Counted from the stretch's first letter, positions 1 through 8,392 are shown. The stretch is DNA of 50,552 nucleotides from Acidimicrobiia bacterium (GCA_029210695.1 JARGFH010000025.1:1-50552), one strand, 5' to 3'. Notes: a model not told the origin generated them from the letters alone. Made by a program: numbers and translations.

Positions 1-7
1 CCCACAA

Positions 8-55
<48 letters not shown>

Positions 56-60
56 TAGCA

Positions 61-96
61 AAGGCCCTGGTCAGAGCGTTTTCTGACCGAGGCCTT
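61..96 (+). terminator. Hairpin terminator after tRNA copy 1
   Basis: AAGGCCCTGGTCAG pairs with CTGACCGAGGCCTT (two mismatched positions) around the loop AGCGTTTT. The same hairpin follows copy 2 of the tRNA fragment, so the repeat unit includes the tRNA terminator. Confidence 0.65.
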
Positions 97-119
97 GTCG
101 CGTGATGGGCCGAACTTTT

Positions 120-146
120 AACGGATCTTCTAACGGGTTCTAACGG
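120..146. repeat. Short repeats next to att copy 1
   Basis: AACGGATCTTCTAACGG at 120-136 recurs perfectly at 8393-8409. Within this copy, TTCTAACGG is present twice with a 10-bp period (128-136 and 138-146). Short phased repeats beside an att site could be integrase arm-type sites, but no integrase is present to support this. Confidence 0.4.
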
Positions 147-160
147 AGAAGTGTGCGAGT

Positions 161-207
161 TCGGTTGATACTGGACATTGTGGCTCCGGTTGGTGGGTTC
201 CACTTTG
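161..207. repeat. IS-end-like repeat, copy A
   Basis: A stretch of about 47 bp containing GATACTGGACATTGTGGC and GGTGGGTTCCACTTTG matches 8673-8721 with only a few differences. It lies just upstream of the IS481-type transposase fragment, so it is probably the left end of that insertion sequence. The second copy has no transposase beside it. Confidence 0.5.
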
Positions 208-265
208 CGTCTGGAGCTGACGGACATTGCTGACATCTGGGTTCTCCAAAACGAAAGGAGAACTG

Positions 266-518
266 ATGACTGAGAGAGAGCATCAGCGACTGGTGAATCA
301 TCGTTTGGCGGTCATCCGCCACGCCGAGGAAGTGACCGGGAACGTCGCTCAGACGTGCCGAAACTTCGGGATCACCCGCCAAACCTTCTACGTGTGGCTA
401 CGCCGCTACCAGGAGAAGGGGCTGGAGGGACTCCGAGACAAGTCGCGTCGTCCGCATCACAGTACCAATGCCACCTCGGCTGAGGTGTTCGGAAAGATCA
501 TCTACCTGCGACAGATCG
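266..518 (+). pseudogene. IS481-type transposase, N-terminal fragment
   Basis: The ATG at 266 follows the Shine-Dalgarno sequence AAAGGAG with short spacing. The first ~83 residues carry an N-terminal helix-turn-helix with the QTCRNFGITRQTFYVWLRRY signature and the GLEGLRDKSRRPHH linker that I associate with IS481-family transposases. Reading continues to IIYLRQ and then leaves the family, because the DNA from about 519 belongs to a cation-efflux gene. The DDE catalytic domain is absent, so the element cannot encode its own transposition. The frame runs on to 907 through unrelated sequence. I see this as a broken IS joined to another gene fragment by deletion or recombination. Confidence 0.75.
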
Positions 519-890
519 ACGGGCTGGCCCTACGCCGATCCGCTCTTTGCGGCGCTCATCGGGCTTTTCATCCTTCTCAGAGCGTGGCGGCTCGGACACC
601 AGGCGCTCCGCATCCTCGTGCAGGCGGCACCGTCGGGCCTCGACCTCGACAGACTTCGCTCGGATCTCGCCTCGATTTCAGGTGTGGTCGACGTTCACGA
701 CCTGCACGTAGGGGCCCTCACCTCCGAGATGGACGTGGCCACTGTCCACCTCATGACAAGCGATGGAAGGGACTCTCACCAGGTTCTCGATCAGGCGCAT
801 TCGGTCCTCGAGGACCGCTACCACATTGCTCACGCCACCCTCCAGGTGGAACCACACGCCCACCAGGGCTGTTCCGAGATGAGCTGGTAG
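519..890 (+). pseudogene. CDF zinc exporter, C-terminal fragment
   Basis: In the frame that ends at 890 the codons from 519 onward encode about 123 residues that match the C-terminal 123 residues of the intact CDF transporter at 12353-13255, with roughly 80-85% identity by eye and the same ending (CSEMSW). It covers the last membrane helix and the cytoplasmic domain. The conserved HVWTLT motif has become HVGALT. There is no start codon or N-terminal membrane domain in frame, so it is a pseudogene. The divergence from the intact copy means it came from a related gene rather than a recent duplication. Confidence 0.8.
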
Positions 891-1032
891 ACGGCGGCCA
901 CAGTTGACGTAGTCGCGTCGGTTGCTGGGCTTGGTCTACCAACTATCGACGCACTACCCATGATGCCGCCTCGGTTGTTATCGATTCTGATCTGAGCTTT
1001 ACTCTTGTTCTATAGATTTATAAAATGATGAG

Positions 1033-1764
1033 ATGTCTTCTACTCAAGGTGCCGGTCGGTTGGTCAAGGACGGGTTGTATGCGCAGTTCGCCCGGATCGG
1101 GAAAGCGGTTGCTCACCCGAAGCGGATCGAGTTGTTGGATGTGTTGTGTCAGGGGGAGCGCAGCGTCGAGGTATTGGCTGCGGCGGCGGCGACGACAGTG
1201 GTGAATACGTCGGCGCATTTGCGGGTGTTGCGTGAGGCCCGGTTGGTGGCGACTCGCAAGGAGGGGACCCGAGTCTTCTACCGGCTTGCCGACGACGCGG
1301 TGTGCGAGTTCTACTTCTCGTTGCGTGAGCTGGCTTCGGACCGGTACGCCGAGGTGGACAGGATCGTGCGGGACTTCTTCGACGCCCGGGACGAGCTGGA
1401 GCCGGTCAATCGCGATGAACTGCTGTCACGGGCAGGCGAGGGAGACGTGATCGTCCTCGATGTCCGTCCCCGCGAGGAGTACGAGGCAGGCCACATCCCG
1501 GGTGCGGTCTCGATACCGCTCGCCGATCTCAAGGGACAAATGGCCAGCCTGCCCCCTGGGGCCGAGGTCGTCGCCTACTGCCGTGGCCCCTATTGCGTGC
1601 TCGCCCCCCAGGCAATCGAATTGTTGCGCAAGGGGGGGTTCACAGCTCGACGCCTCGAGGACGGGTTTCCCGAGTGGCGGCGGGCCGGCCTCCCGGTGGC
1701 GACCGGAGAGGAACTCACAGCGGATCTGCACCCAACAACAACCACGGAGATGACAGGACCATGA
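1033..1764 (+). CDS. ArsR-family regulator with rhodanese domain
   Basis: A protein of 243 residues. Residues ~15-110 form an ArsR-type winged helix (recognition part TSAHLRVLREARLVATRKEG). Residues ~125-225 form a rhodanese domain with the active-site loop CRGPYC (Cys183 and Cys188). Such fusions are expected to sense or handle sulfane sulfur: the cysteine can take a persulfide. No metal-binding ELCVCDL motif is seen. It overlaps the next gene by 4 bases (ATGA), so it heads a three-gene sulfur operon with the DsrE and SQR-like genes. No clear Shine-Dalgarno precedes the ATG. The AT-rich stretch just upstream (about 1008-1026) could hold the promoter and operator. Function is inferred from domains and neighbours. 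Confidence 0.85.
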   Translation: MSSTQGAGRLVKDGLYAQFARIGKAVAHPKRIELLDVLCQGERSVEVLAAAAATTVVNTSAHLRVLREARLVATRKEGTRVFYRLADDAVCEFYFSLRELASDRYAEVDRIVRDFFDARDELEPVNRDELLSRAGEGDVIVLDVRPREEYEAGHIPGAVSIPLADLKGQMASLPPGAEVVAYCRGPYCVLAPQAIELLRKGGFTARRLEDGFPEWRRAGLPVATGEELTADLHPTTTTEMTGP

Positions 1765-2114
1765 GTGAGACGCTCTTTGTTCTCAACGACCCGCCCTACG
1801 GCACCGAACGCAGCTACAACGGTCTGCGTCTCGCTGGATCGTTAGCTAAGCGTGAAGGCGAAACTGTGAGGGTGTTCCTGATCGGCGACGCCGCCTCCTG
1901 CGCCAAGGGAGGCCAAAGGGTCCCTCAGGGCTATTACAACCTCGAGTTGATGCTGCGATCGGTGGTCCGCCGCGGCGGCGAGATCGGGGTGTGCGGCACA
2001 TGTATGGACGCTCGGGGAATCACCAACACGGAACTGGCTGAGGGATGTCACCGCAGCACCATGGAAGAGCTGACCGACTGGACCCAACACGCCGACCGGG
2101 TCCTGGTGTTTTGA
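1761..2114 (+). CDS. DsrE-family sulfur-carrier-like protein
   Basis: A protein of 117 residues with the DsrE/F-like layout: a beta strand (ETLFVLNDPPYG), an amphipathic helix, a second strand ending in FLIGDAASC, and the motif VCGTCMDARG. Cysteines sit at 47, 78, 81 and 96. In this family a cysteine near the middle can carry a persulfide for transfer between enzymes. The ATG overlaps the stop of the rhodanese regulator (ATGA), which fixes the start and suggests translational coupling. A longer upstream in-frame reading would lie wholly inside the regulator gene. The likely partner is the SQR-like enzyme 30 bases downstream. Confidence 0.8.
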   Translation: MSETLFVLNDPPYGTERSYNGLRLAGSLAKREGETVRVFLIGDAASCAKGGQRVPQGYYNLELMLRSVVRRGGEIGVCGTCMDARGITNTELAEGCHRSTMEELTDWTQHADRVLVF

Positions 2115-2144
2115 CATGGCGGTCATGAACGAAAGGACTCCATC

Positions 2145-3326
2145 GTGAATGAAGCCAAAACTGTCGTGATCCTGGGTGGGGGCGTCGGCGGTGTCGTCGC
2201 TGCCACCACCCTCCGCAAACAACTCCCGACCCGGCATCGGGTGGTTCTTGTGGATCGTGAACCCGACCACCTGTTCGCACCGTCGCTGCTGTGGCTGATT
2301 ACCGGTCAACGCACCGCCCGCCAGATCTCCCGGCCCCTCGACCGCCTCGCCAAGAAGGGCATTGAGGTGGTCTGCGGCGACATCGACCGAATCGACCCCG
2401 AGACACGCCGTGTTTCGATCGTAGAGCGGTCATCGACCGGCGACAGCTCAAGGGACATCGAGGCCGACCACCTGGTGGTGTCACTGGGAGCCGAACTCGC
2501 TCCCGAGACCATCCCCGGCTTGGTCGAGGCCGGTCACAGCTTCTACACGCTGGCGGGAGCCGAGAGCCTCCGTGACGCGCTACGAAGCTTCGATGGTGGC
2601 CGGATCGTGGTCCTCACTGCCGCCCCAGCCTACAAGTGTCCGGCCGCCCCCTACGAAGCCGCCATGCTGATCAACGACCACATCCACAAACGGAACCTGG
2701 GTGATCGGACCCAGATCGACCTCTACGCCGCCGAGCCCGGCCCGCTCGGAGTCGCCGGACCGGACGTGTCGGCCGGCGTACGTTCGATGGTCGAAGCGGT
2801 CGGGATTGGCTATCACCCAGAACATCAGGTTATCTCGGTCGACTCCACAGAACAGCGCCTCACTTTCGCCAACGGGACTACCGCCGACTTCGACCTGTTG
2901 GCGTACGTGCCACCGCATCGGGCGCCCCTGGTGGTTCGCGACGCGGGACTCGTGGACGACAGCGGCTGGATTCCCGTCGATCGAGACACTCTTCACAGCC
3001 GCTACCCGGGTGTGTACGCCATCGGCGACGTGACGGGGATCCCATTGAAGATGGGTAAACCGCTCCCCAAAGCTGGGGTGTTCGCCGAACGTGAAGCCAA
3101 AGTGGTCGCCCACAACATCATCGGGGACATCACCGGCCACGGTGAAACAGAGTCGTTCGACGGTCACGGCGAATGTTTCGTCGAAACCGGTGGTGGGAAG
3201 GCAGGGTTTGGACGCGGCGACTTCTACGCCGAACCGACGCCGCAAGTGGTACTGCGCCCGGTGGGCCGCCGCTGGCACTTGGGCAAACTGTTCTTCGAGA
3301 AGAATTGGTTCCGTCGATGGTTCTAG
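2145..3326 (+). CDS. SQR-like FAD/NAD(P)-dependent oxidoreductase
   Basis: A protein of 393 residues from a GTG preceded by AAAGGA at 8-base spacing. It has an N-terminal FAD-binding Rossmann motif (ILGGGVGGVV, residues 9-18) and a C-terminal flavin motif (YAIGDVTGIP). Cysteines at 77, 165 (YKCPAAPYE) and 344 (GECFVETG) match the pattern of sulfide:quinone oxidoreductase and flavocytochrome c sulfide dehydrogenase-type enzymes, where two cysteines carry the sulfur during sulfide oxidation. The tail rich in Trp, Phe and Arg (KNWFRRWF) could attach to the membrane for quinone access. The operon partners, a rhodanese regulator and a DsrE protein, support a role in sulfide or polysulfide handling. 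An NDH-2-like role is the main alternative. Confidence 0.8.
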   Translation: MNEAKTVVILGGGVGGVVAATTLRKQLPTRHRVVLVDREPDHLFAPSLLWLITGQRTARQISRPLDRLAKKGIEVVCGDIDRIDPETRRVSIVERSSTGDSSRDIEADHLVVSLGAELAPETIPGLVEAGHSFYTLAGAESLRDALRSFDGGRIVVLTAAPAYKCPAAPYEAAMLINDHIHKRNLGDRTQIDLYAAEPGPLGVAGPDVSAGVRSMVEAVGIGYHPEHQVISVDSTEQRLTFANGTTADFDLLAYVPPHRAPLVVRDAGLVDDSGWIPVDRDTLHSRYPGVYAIGDVTGIPLKMGKPLPKAGVFAEREAKVVAHNIIGDITGHGETESFDGHGECFVETGGGKAGFGRGDFYAEPTPQVVLRPVGRRWHLGKLFFEKNWFRRWF

Positions 3327-4027
3327 GAACCGATCGACGGCTCCAGGACTGCTATCGGATCCCATAGCCGGACTGTTGCGACCCAGTGGCGACTTCTCCG
3401 TCAGACGCTGTCGCGGTAGCTTCGTGTGGCAATGGAACACCCCCCGAGTCAGATCCCGCTACCCGATCATGCCGAGCGTGAGCATCGCGGTTTGATCCAT
3501 CGGCTCCGCCACATGGTGGCCACGAACACGATCACGATTCGGCGTTCGGGGCTCGTCGCGTCCGAGACAGCAGCGACGACGACGCCCCGACGCCACCTGA
3601 TCGTTACCGGCCCGACCGCGTCTTTCCGACGCCTGCGCCCAACGGGCTCATGGTGCGGGTTCATTGGCCGTTCTCTCGTTCGTCTCACCACCGGCATCAG
3701 CGTCCCGCTCGAGCCGCCGGAGCGGCACGCATGAGCTTGTCAGCCGAGGTGGTGGGAACGCCCTGCGAGCGGAGGGGTGAGGCCAGAGACGAGGAGGTGG
3801 GAAATCAGCGTTGGTCAACTATACGAGCCGTGCCCACTCGGTCAAGTACGGGTATCGCGCGCCGAAGTGTCTTGTCGCGGTGAGCCCCTTGTCAGCACGT
3901 TGTCAGCATGACTGGCACCAACGCACGCCAACCGGCGCATACGAACGGCCTCTCTTTCTCCGGTGATCGGTCGCCTGACCAGGACGTACACCTATGTCTC
4001 CCCATCCAAGCGGACGAGCGTCTGTGC
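3327..4027. other. Intergenic stretch left of att copy 2
   Basis: I find no convincing gene here; the open frames have no family resemblance and poor starts. About 120 bp before the second tRNA fragment, TTGTCAGCA occurs twice with an 11-bp period (3889-3897 and 3900-3908). This may be a remnant of integrase arm-type binding sites. Confidence 0.4.
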
Positions 4028-4070
4028 GCTCATAACCCGAAGGTCGAGGTTCAAATCCTACCCCCGCTAC
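4028..4070 (+). repeat. 3' part of initiator tRNA-fMet, copy 2 (att-like)
   Basis: Homology with copy 1 begins at GCTCATAACCCGAAGGTCG, at the anticodon loop, and runs through the T arm and acceptor 3' strand to GCTAC. One T is missing in the T stem (TCGAGG instead of TCGTAGG), and the bases before the anticodon loop are unrelated to tRNA. It is a non-functional scar. The repeat continues past the tRNA through the same terminator to about 4117. Confidence 0.75.
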
Positions 4071-4075
4071 GAACG

Positions 4076-4111
4076 AAGGCCCTGGTCAGAGCGTTTTCTG
4101 ACCGGGGCCTT
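4076..4111 (+). terminator. Hairpin terminator after tRNA copy 2
   Basis: AAGGCCCTGGTCAG pairs with CTGACCGGGGCCTT around AGCGTTTT. It is nearly identical to the hairpin at 61-96. Confidence 0.65.
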
Positions 4112-4544
4112 GTCGCGTTTCCGGTCGGCACCGAGCAGGTGTTCATGACCACTCACCTCGACGCTACGTCAAGCCTTCGGCCTTCCGTGTCCACGCAGAG
4201 GTGACTGTGGTCATGGACGGTCAGTACCGGAATGAAGACCGCCTTCTGCGTGCGTTTCAACAACGAACCCGACGAATTCGTCGACCCGCGTCTCGAGTAT
4301 CCGACGACCACCGATGGATCGATCTCGTGTGCGCGGGGCAGGTGTTCTGGTTGGTTCAGCAAGTGAAAGCGGGTGATCTCGTTGTCTATTGTTGGAGTGT
4401 CTCGAGGGCGAGGGGTTGGTGTTGTGCGTATCCACGAGGAACAGGCGCGGCACATATCCTGCAGGGACGATCCTGCGCTTCTCGCCTCGGGGATGATAGT
4501 GAGGTGGCTGCCAGTCCGATGACCGGCGGGAGGTTGAAGGTCTG
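4112..4544. other. Intergenic stretch before the SWIM gene
   Basis: No well-supported gene. A frame of 44 codons (ATG at 4232, stop ending 4366) begins MKTAFCVRFNNEPDEF and looks protein-like at first, but it has no good Shine-Dalgarno and no recognised family. It may be the start of a decayed gene. Confidence 0.3.
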
Positions 4545-6311
4545 TTGTCTGACTACGAGCTGAGTTGGGCGTTCACATCGGTGGCGATCGGTGAGTTCGC
4601 TGGTCCGCGGTCGTACCTGCGCGGTGTGGGATACCAACGAGAGGGCAGGGTCGAGCTCGAAGCAGGGAACGACGTGCGGGTCCGAGCGACGGTGCGTGGG
4701 TCGATGCCCTACGCCGTCGAGCTGTGGGCCGACGACGGTGAACCCGGGTGGTCGTGCACCTGTCCCGCTGCCGAGGATGGATCGTTCTGCAAGCACTGCG
4801 TCGCAGTTGCCCTCTCGCTGGCCCCTGATGACGCCTCGGCCCCGAAACTCGTCCCGGTGCTGACATCCCCGACCGGCCCGTCGCCGGCCGATGAGCTGGC
4901 CGCGTTCGTGGAGGGTTTGTCGCACGAGCGCCTGGTGGAGATCGTGCTCGATCGGGCCGGGTCAGACTGGCGGCTCGGTGAGCGTCTGCTGGCTGAGACT
5001 CGCGCCGAGCGAGCCGCAGGGCTCGACCTTGACGTGTGGAAGCGTCGAATCGCCGACGCCTTCGCCCCGTACAGCGATTTTGTCGGGTACCACGAGGCAC
5101 AGGGGTGGGCGGGCGACGTCGATGAGATGATCGACGCGCTCGAGGATCTCGCGGCGGCGGGCCATGCTGCGGCGGTGTTGCCGCTGGCGGAGTACGCGCA
5201 TCGCCGGGCGGATGAGGCCGTCCAGTATGTGGATGACTCAGACGGCTGGTTGTCGAACATCTCGACCCGGCTGAGCGATGTACATCTCAGTGCGTGCATC
5301 AAGACCCGGCCTGATCCGGTCGAGTTGGCCTGCCGCCTGGTCGATCTGGAGCTCACCTCGGAGCTCGACGGATTCCATCGTGCCGCTGCTACCTACGCCG
5401 ACGTGCTCGGTGAGGGCGGGTTGGCGGCTTTTCGCGAACAGCTCGAACCGCGCTGGCAGAAACTCGGCCCCGACGATGACGAGGTCGGTGACGAGGACGA
5501 GGAGGCGTGGCTGAGTTCGTTCGCAGTACGGCAGGCCATGGTCGGCTGGGCGCTTGGCACGGGTGACCCCGATGCGCTCATCGAGGTGCACAGCCGCGAA
5601 CCGCTGCGAGTTGATGCGGTCCTGGAGATCGCTCGGTCGCTCACAGACGCTGACCGGGTCGAAGAGGCGGTCGAGTGGGCGACCCGCGGGTTGGAAGATC
5701 ATGCTGATCGCTCGTGGCAGACCGGGCCGCTGCGGGAGTTCCTCGCTGGGATCTACCGCTCGCAGGGCGAGTCGGAAGCAGCCGTCGGCCTGTTCTGGGA
5801 TGCATTCGTGGCCGCGCCGTCGCTCACGGCGTATCGGCGTCTGCTCGATGAGGCCACCGGTGAGGATGGTTGGTCGCAGCGCTGTGTCGAGCATCTTCGG
5901 CAGCAGCTGGCCGGCGTGGCGCCGCCCCGGTTCGCACCATCGCAGGGGCGTGGGTTCGGTGACGGGTCGGTGCTCGCCGAGATCCTGCTCTATGGGGGCC
6001 GCGCCGATGAAGCCTGGCAGGCAGCCACCGACCACGGGTGCGGACGGCGACTGTGGATGACCTTGGCGCGGGCCCGCGAGGACACCCATCCGCTCGACGC
6101 CATCGGAGTGTACGAACCCGAGGTCTTCGCGCTGATCGACCAGAAGAAGACGCCCGCCTATCGGTCGGCGGTCGATCTGATGAGCCGAATCCGGCGGTTG
6201 GCAACCGCTGCCCGTCAACCCGATCGTTTCGCGGTGGTGCTCGAGCGCGTCCGGGTCGAGCACCGCGCCAAACGCAACCTGAAGAAGCTGTTGGACGACA
6301 AGGGCTGGTGA
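4545..6311 (+). CDS. SWIM zinc-finger protein with helical repeats
   Basis: A protein of 588 residues from a TTG start, with GGGAGG about 12 bases upstream. Near the N-terminus (residues ~66-82) is a SWIM-type zinc finger: WSCTCP, eight residues, then CKHC, i.e. CxC...CxH. The long remainder is rich in alternating Ala/Leu helices that resemble TPR-like repeats, with an acidic linker (DDDEVGDEDEE). SWIM domains bind nucleic acid or protein, so a chromatin- or defence-linked role is possible, but I cannot assign one. It sits in the second island module between the tRNA scar and the AbiE-like pair, transcribed towards them. Stronger starts upstream were not found. Confidence 0.7.
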   Translation: MSDYELSWAFTSVAIGEFAGPRSYLRGVGYQREGRVELEAGNDVRVRATVRGSMPYAVELWADDGEPGWSCTCPAAEDGSFCKHCVAVALSLAPDDASAPKLVPVLTSPTGPSPADELAAFVEGLSHERLVEIVLDRAGSDWRLGERLLAETRAERAAGLDLDVWKRRIADAFAPYSDFVGYHEAQGWAGDVDEMIDALEDLAAAGHAAAVLPLAEYAHRRADEAVQYVDDSDGWLSNISTRLSDVHLSACIKTRPDPVELACRLVDLELTSELDGFHRAAATYADVLGEGGLAAFREQLEPRWQKLGPDDDEVGDEDEEAWLSSFAVRQAMVGWALGTGDPDALIEVHSREPLRVDAVLEIARSLTDADRVEEAVEWATRGLEDHADRSWQTGPLREFLAGIYRSQGESEAAVGLFWDAFVAAPSLTAYRRLLDEATGEDGWSQRCVEHLRQQLAGVAPPRFAPSQGRGFGDGSVLAEILLYGGRADEAWQAATDHGCGRRLWMTLARAREDTHPLDAIGVYEPEVFALIDQKKTPAYRSAVDLMSRIRRLATAARQPDRFAVVLERVRVEHRAKRNLKKLLDDKGW

Positions 6312-6439
6312 GGCTCGACCCTCTACCGCTACTCCCTGGGTCCCGGCTGGTGCACTCGACCGGATGGTGGAGATCCCGAGCAAGCCAGCATGTACGACAA
6401 GACGGCGGAGCCCACACGGACGCGCTGATCGGTTCTGGC

Positions 6440-7243
6440 TCAGAGCACGGCGAGTAGGTCCGACACCAGGGCTGTCATCGACGCTGCGATCGTGTCGGGG
6501 TCGGCGTCGAGCCCAGCGGCACGGATGGCCATTTCGACGCCGACCGCATCGACACGACCGAACAACGGCTCAAGCTGGGCAGCAGCCTCGACGGTGACGG
6601 CTGCGCTCAGCTCATGGGCGCGTAGACGATCGATGCGCTCGGCCAGATCCGTGGTCACGGTGGCCTGGAGAAGCCGGAGCACGTCAAGCGCATCCTTGTC
6701 CCGCACCCGGTCGTCGGCGTTGGTGCGCTCCGTGATCTTGTGGACCTTCGCAACCAGGAGCGCGCCCGGCCCAGCGACCAGCATGGTGACGGATCGAGCA
6801 TCAGCTGGATCGAGGGCGCCGATCGTCATCGGTTGACGGTCAACGAGTGCTGCTTCGAGTCCCTTGGCGCGTCGGGCGACGCGCTTGCCATGTGGTCCGA
6901 GCCGAGCGCCGCGAGTGCCCGGGCCGGCCAGCGCTTCGGGAACCATCAGATCGACGTAGATGCCATCGGGGTTGAGCCAGCCGCCGGGGTGCTCGCGGGT
7001 GGTGAAGCCACGCGCCGTCAGGAGGTCGGCTAGCAGCGGGAAGTCGGCGAGGTCAGCAGGGCCGATCGTGAAGTCGGCGTCGGTGGTGTACTCGACGGCG
7101 GCGAGGTCGGCGTCGCCGGTGTGGAGGTAGATGGCCTGGGCGCCGACGAGGACGATGGCGTCGAGATGGACAGCGAGCGCGTCGGTTGCGTCGAGCAGCG
7201 CCGAGCGGGCGCGGACATAGAGCGGATCAGGATCGCCAGGCAT
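6440..7243 (-). CDS. Nucleotidyltransferase, AbiEii-like toxin candidate
   Basis: A protein of 267 residues with a polymerase-beta-type nucleotidyltransferase core: VLVGAQAIYLH (residues ~31-41, where the helix normally starts with GG or GS), the acidic pair TTDADF (Asp55 and Asp57), and a third candidate acidic residue in GIYVDLMV. The rest is helical. AbiEii toxins and the related MenT enzymes transfer nucleotides to tRNA acceptor ends. The gene is downstream of, and overlaps by 17 bases, a wHTH gene at 7227-8303, the arrangement of type IV AbiE modules. The GA in place of GG/GS is unusual and could alter activity. Function is inferred from fold and context. Confidence 0.65.
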   Translation of the reverse strand: MPGDPDPLYVRARSALLDATDALAVHLDAIVLVGAQAIYLHTGDADLAAVEYTTDADFTIGPADLADFPLLADLLTARGFTTREHPGGWLNPDGIYVDLMVPEALAGPGTRGARLGPHGKRVARRAKGLEAALVDRQPMTIGALDPADARSVTMLVAGPGALLVAKVHKITERTNADDRVRDKDALDVLRLLQATVTTDLAERIDRLRAHELSAAVTVEAAAQLEPLFGRVDAVGVEMAIRAAGLDADPDTIAASMTALVSDLLAVL

Positions 7244-8303
7244 CCTCGTTCTCCCTCATCCACCGGAGTATCTCCTCGCCCTGTGACGGTTCTCGGCCCG
7301 GTCCTGTCAGCAGGTCGACTGCGAGCTGGCTCGGGGCGACGCATCGCAGGCCGTCGCGACTGATAGTCCGGTCGAACACAACCGGATCGAACGGTTCGAG
7401 CAGCACGACGTTCGCGCCCGCCTCGGCTTCGCGGAGGCCGAGTCGGTTGGCGGCCTTGGTCACGTCGACGACGTAGAGGGTGGCGGTTCTGGCAGGTGCG
7501 ATTGGATCGAAACGCTGCGCCGCGAATGCACCGGTCGCGGCGTAGCTGAACTTCGCGTCTCGAACCTTCTTCTCGATCGCCGGGAGCCCACGCGGTTCCA
7601 GGAACGTCGCGGCCATGTTCGAGCCCACCTGGTCGTAGTCCGTCGCCCACCGACGAATGGCAGCCTGCCAGTCGACGGCCAGTACGAGACCGCGGGGCTC
7701 ACGGGTGACGACGCCTTCTCGCTCCAAGAGTTCGAGCACACGCGAGACGGACGCCGCAGACGTGCCGGTCGACTTGGCGAGCTCGCGGACACCGAACGGG
7801 GGAGCGCTGTCGATGATCGCCCTCACCGCACGTGCCGCGCCGCGACCGCGAAGCGATTGGAGATCACTCTTCTGAGGCCACGGATCTCGATCCGCTCCCA
7901 CCGTCGAGATGAACAGTCCAGGCGAGGACCCCTCGATTCGGACGTTCCCGGTCGTGTCGATGTAGCCGATTCTGAAGTCGTCGAGGATCTCCCGGGATCG
8001 AGGTGAAAGATACGCGGCGGCGATGACGGGCACAGCAGCCGGCAGGGCTTCGGTAGTGAGCATAGAGATCTGCTCGGCTGCCTCGGGCACGAGACGCGGT
8101 TCCAGCAGTCGCTTGATCTCGATCGCCAGGACGGCGCGCTCGCCACTCGGCGAGGTGATCTCGATGAGGAGGTCGATCCGGGAGTCCGCGGCGGACGCGC
8201 TGGTCCTCGGTCGGATCGACCAACCCGAGGGGAGGCGCTCGACCAAGATCTGCTCGACGCCGCGAGCGATACGCGTTTCACTGGGCAGCCGTTTGCTCGC
8301 CAC
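7227..8303 (-). CDS. wHTH protein with nuclease-like N-terminus, AbiEi-like
   Basis: About 358 residues. The N-terminal half has the layout of a PD-(D/E)XK fold: a strand with Asp (RIDLLIEI) and then AIEIKR. The signature GYIDTTGNVRI follows. A winged helix lies at about residues 165-215 (FGVRELAKSTGTSAASVSRV). The C-terminal part includes a conserved-looking GLRCVAPSQLAVDLL. The GTG at 8303 has AGGAGG eight bases upstream; a TTG at 8309 is only two bases from that site, so GTG is the better start. As first gene of the pair and the likely DNA-binder, it is the candidate antitoxin and autoregulator of the operator at 8333-8388. It could instead be a nuclease-like defence protein. Confidence 0.65.
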   Translation of the reverse strand: MASKRLPSETRIARGVEQILVERLPSGWSIRPRTSASAADSRIDLLIEITSPSGERAVLAIEIKRLLEPRLVPEAAEQISMLTTEALPAAVPVIAAAYLSPRSREILDDFRIGYIDTTGNVRIEGSSPGLFISTVGADRDPWPQKSDLQSLRGRGAARAVRAIIDSAPPFGVRELAKSTGTSAASVSRVLELLEREGVVTREPRGLVLAVDWQAAIRRWATDYDQVGSNMAATFLEPRGLPAIEKKVRDAKFSYAATGAFAAQRFDPIAPARTATLYVVDVTKAANRLGLREAEAGANVVLLEPFDPVVFDRTISRDGLRCVAPSQLAVDLLTGPGREPSQGEEILRWMRENEDAWRS

Positions 8304-8332
8304 AGGCAAGTCCTCCTTCCAGGCACCTCGGC

Positions 8333-8388
8333 TGTTCCAGAAAGGATACTGTTTCAGTGTTGGCGAAACAAGCGTGTTTCTGGAACAC
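8333..8388 (-). promoter_or_regulatory. Nested inverted-repeat operator of the AbiE-like pair
   Basis: TGTTCCAGAAA (8333-8343) and TTTCTGGAACA (8377-8387) are perfect 11-bp inverted repeats. Between them lies a second perfect dyad, TGTTTC (8350-8355) and GAAACA (8365-8370), and GTGTT/AACAC (8374-8378/8384-8388) overlaps the right arm. The array is 25-80 bases upstream of the wHTH start, where an autorepressor would bind. Confidence 0.65.
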
Positions 8389-8392
8389 TTCC

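Noticed and set aside
266-907. One long protein from transposase start to 907
   Set aside because: After ~518 the frame reads the CDF fragment out of phase; the product is a chance fusion.
2580-3440. A 286-codon minus-strand frame opposite the SQR-like gene
   Set aside because: No motif or ribosome site; the plus strand has clear FAD motifs.
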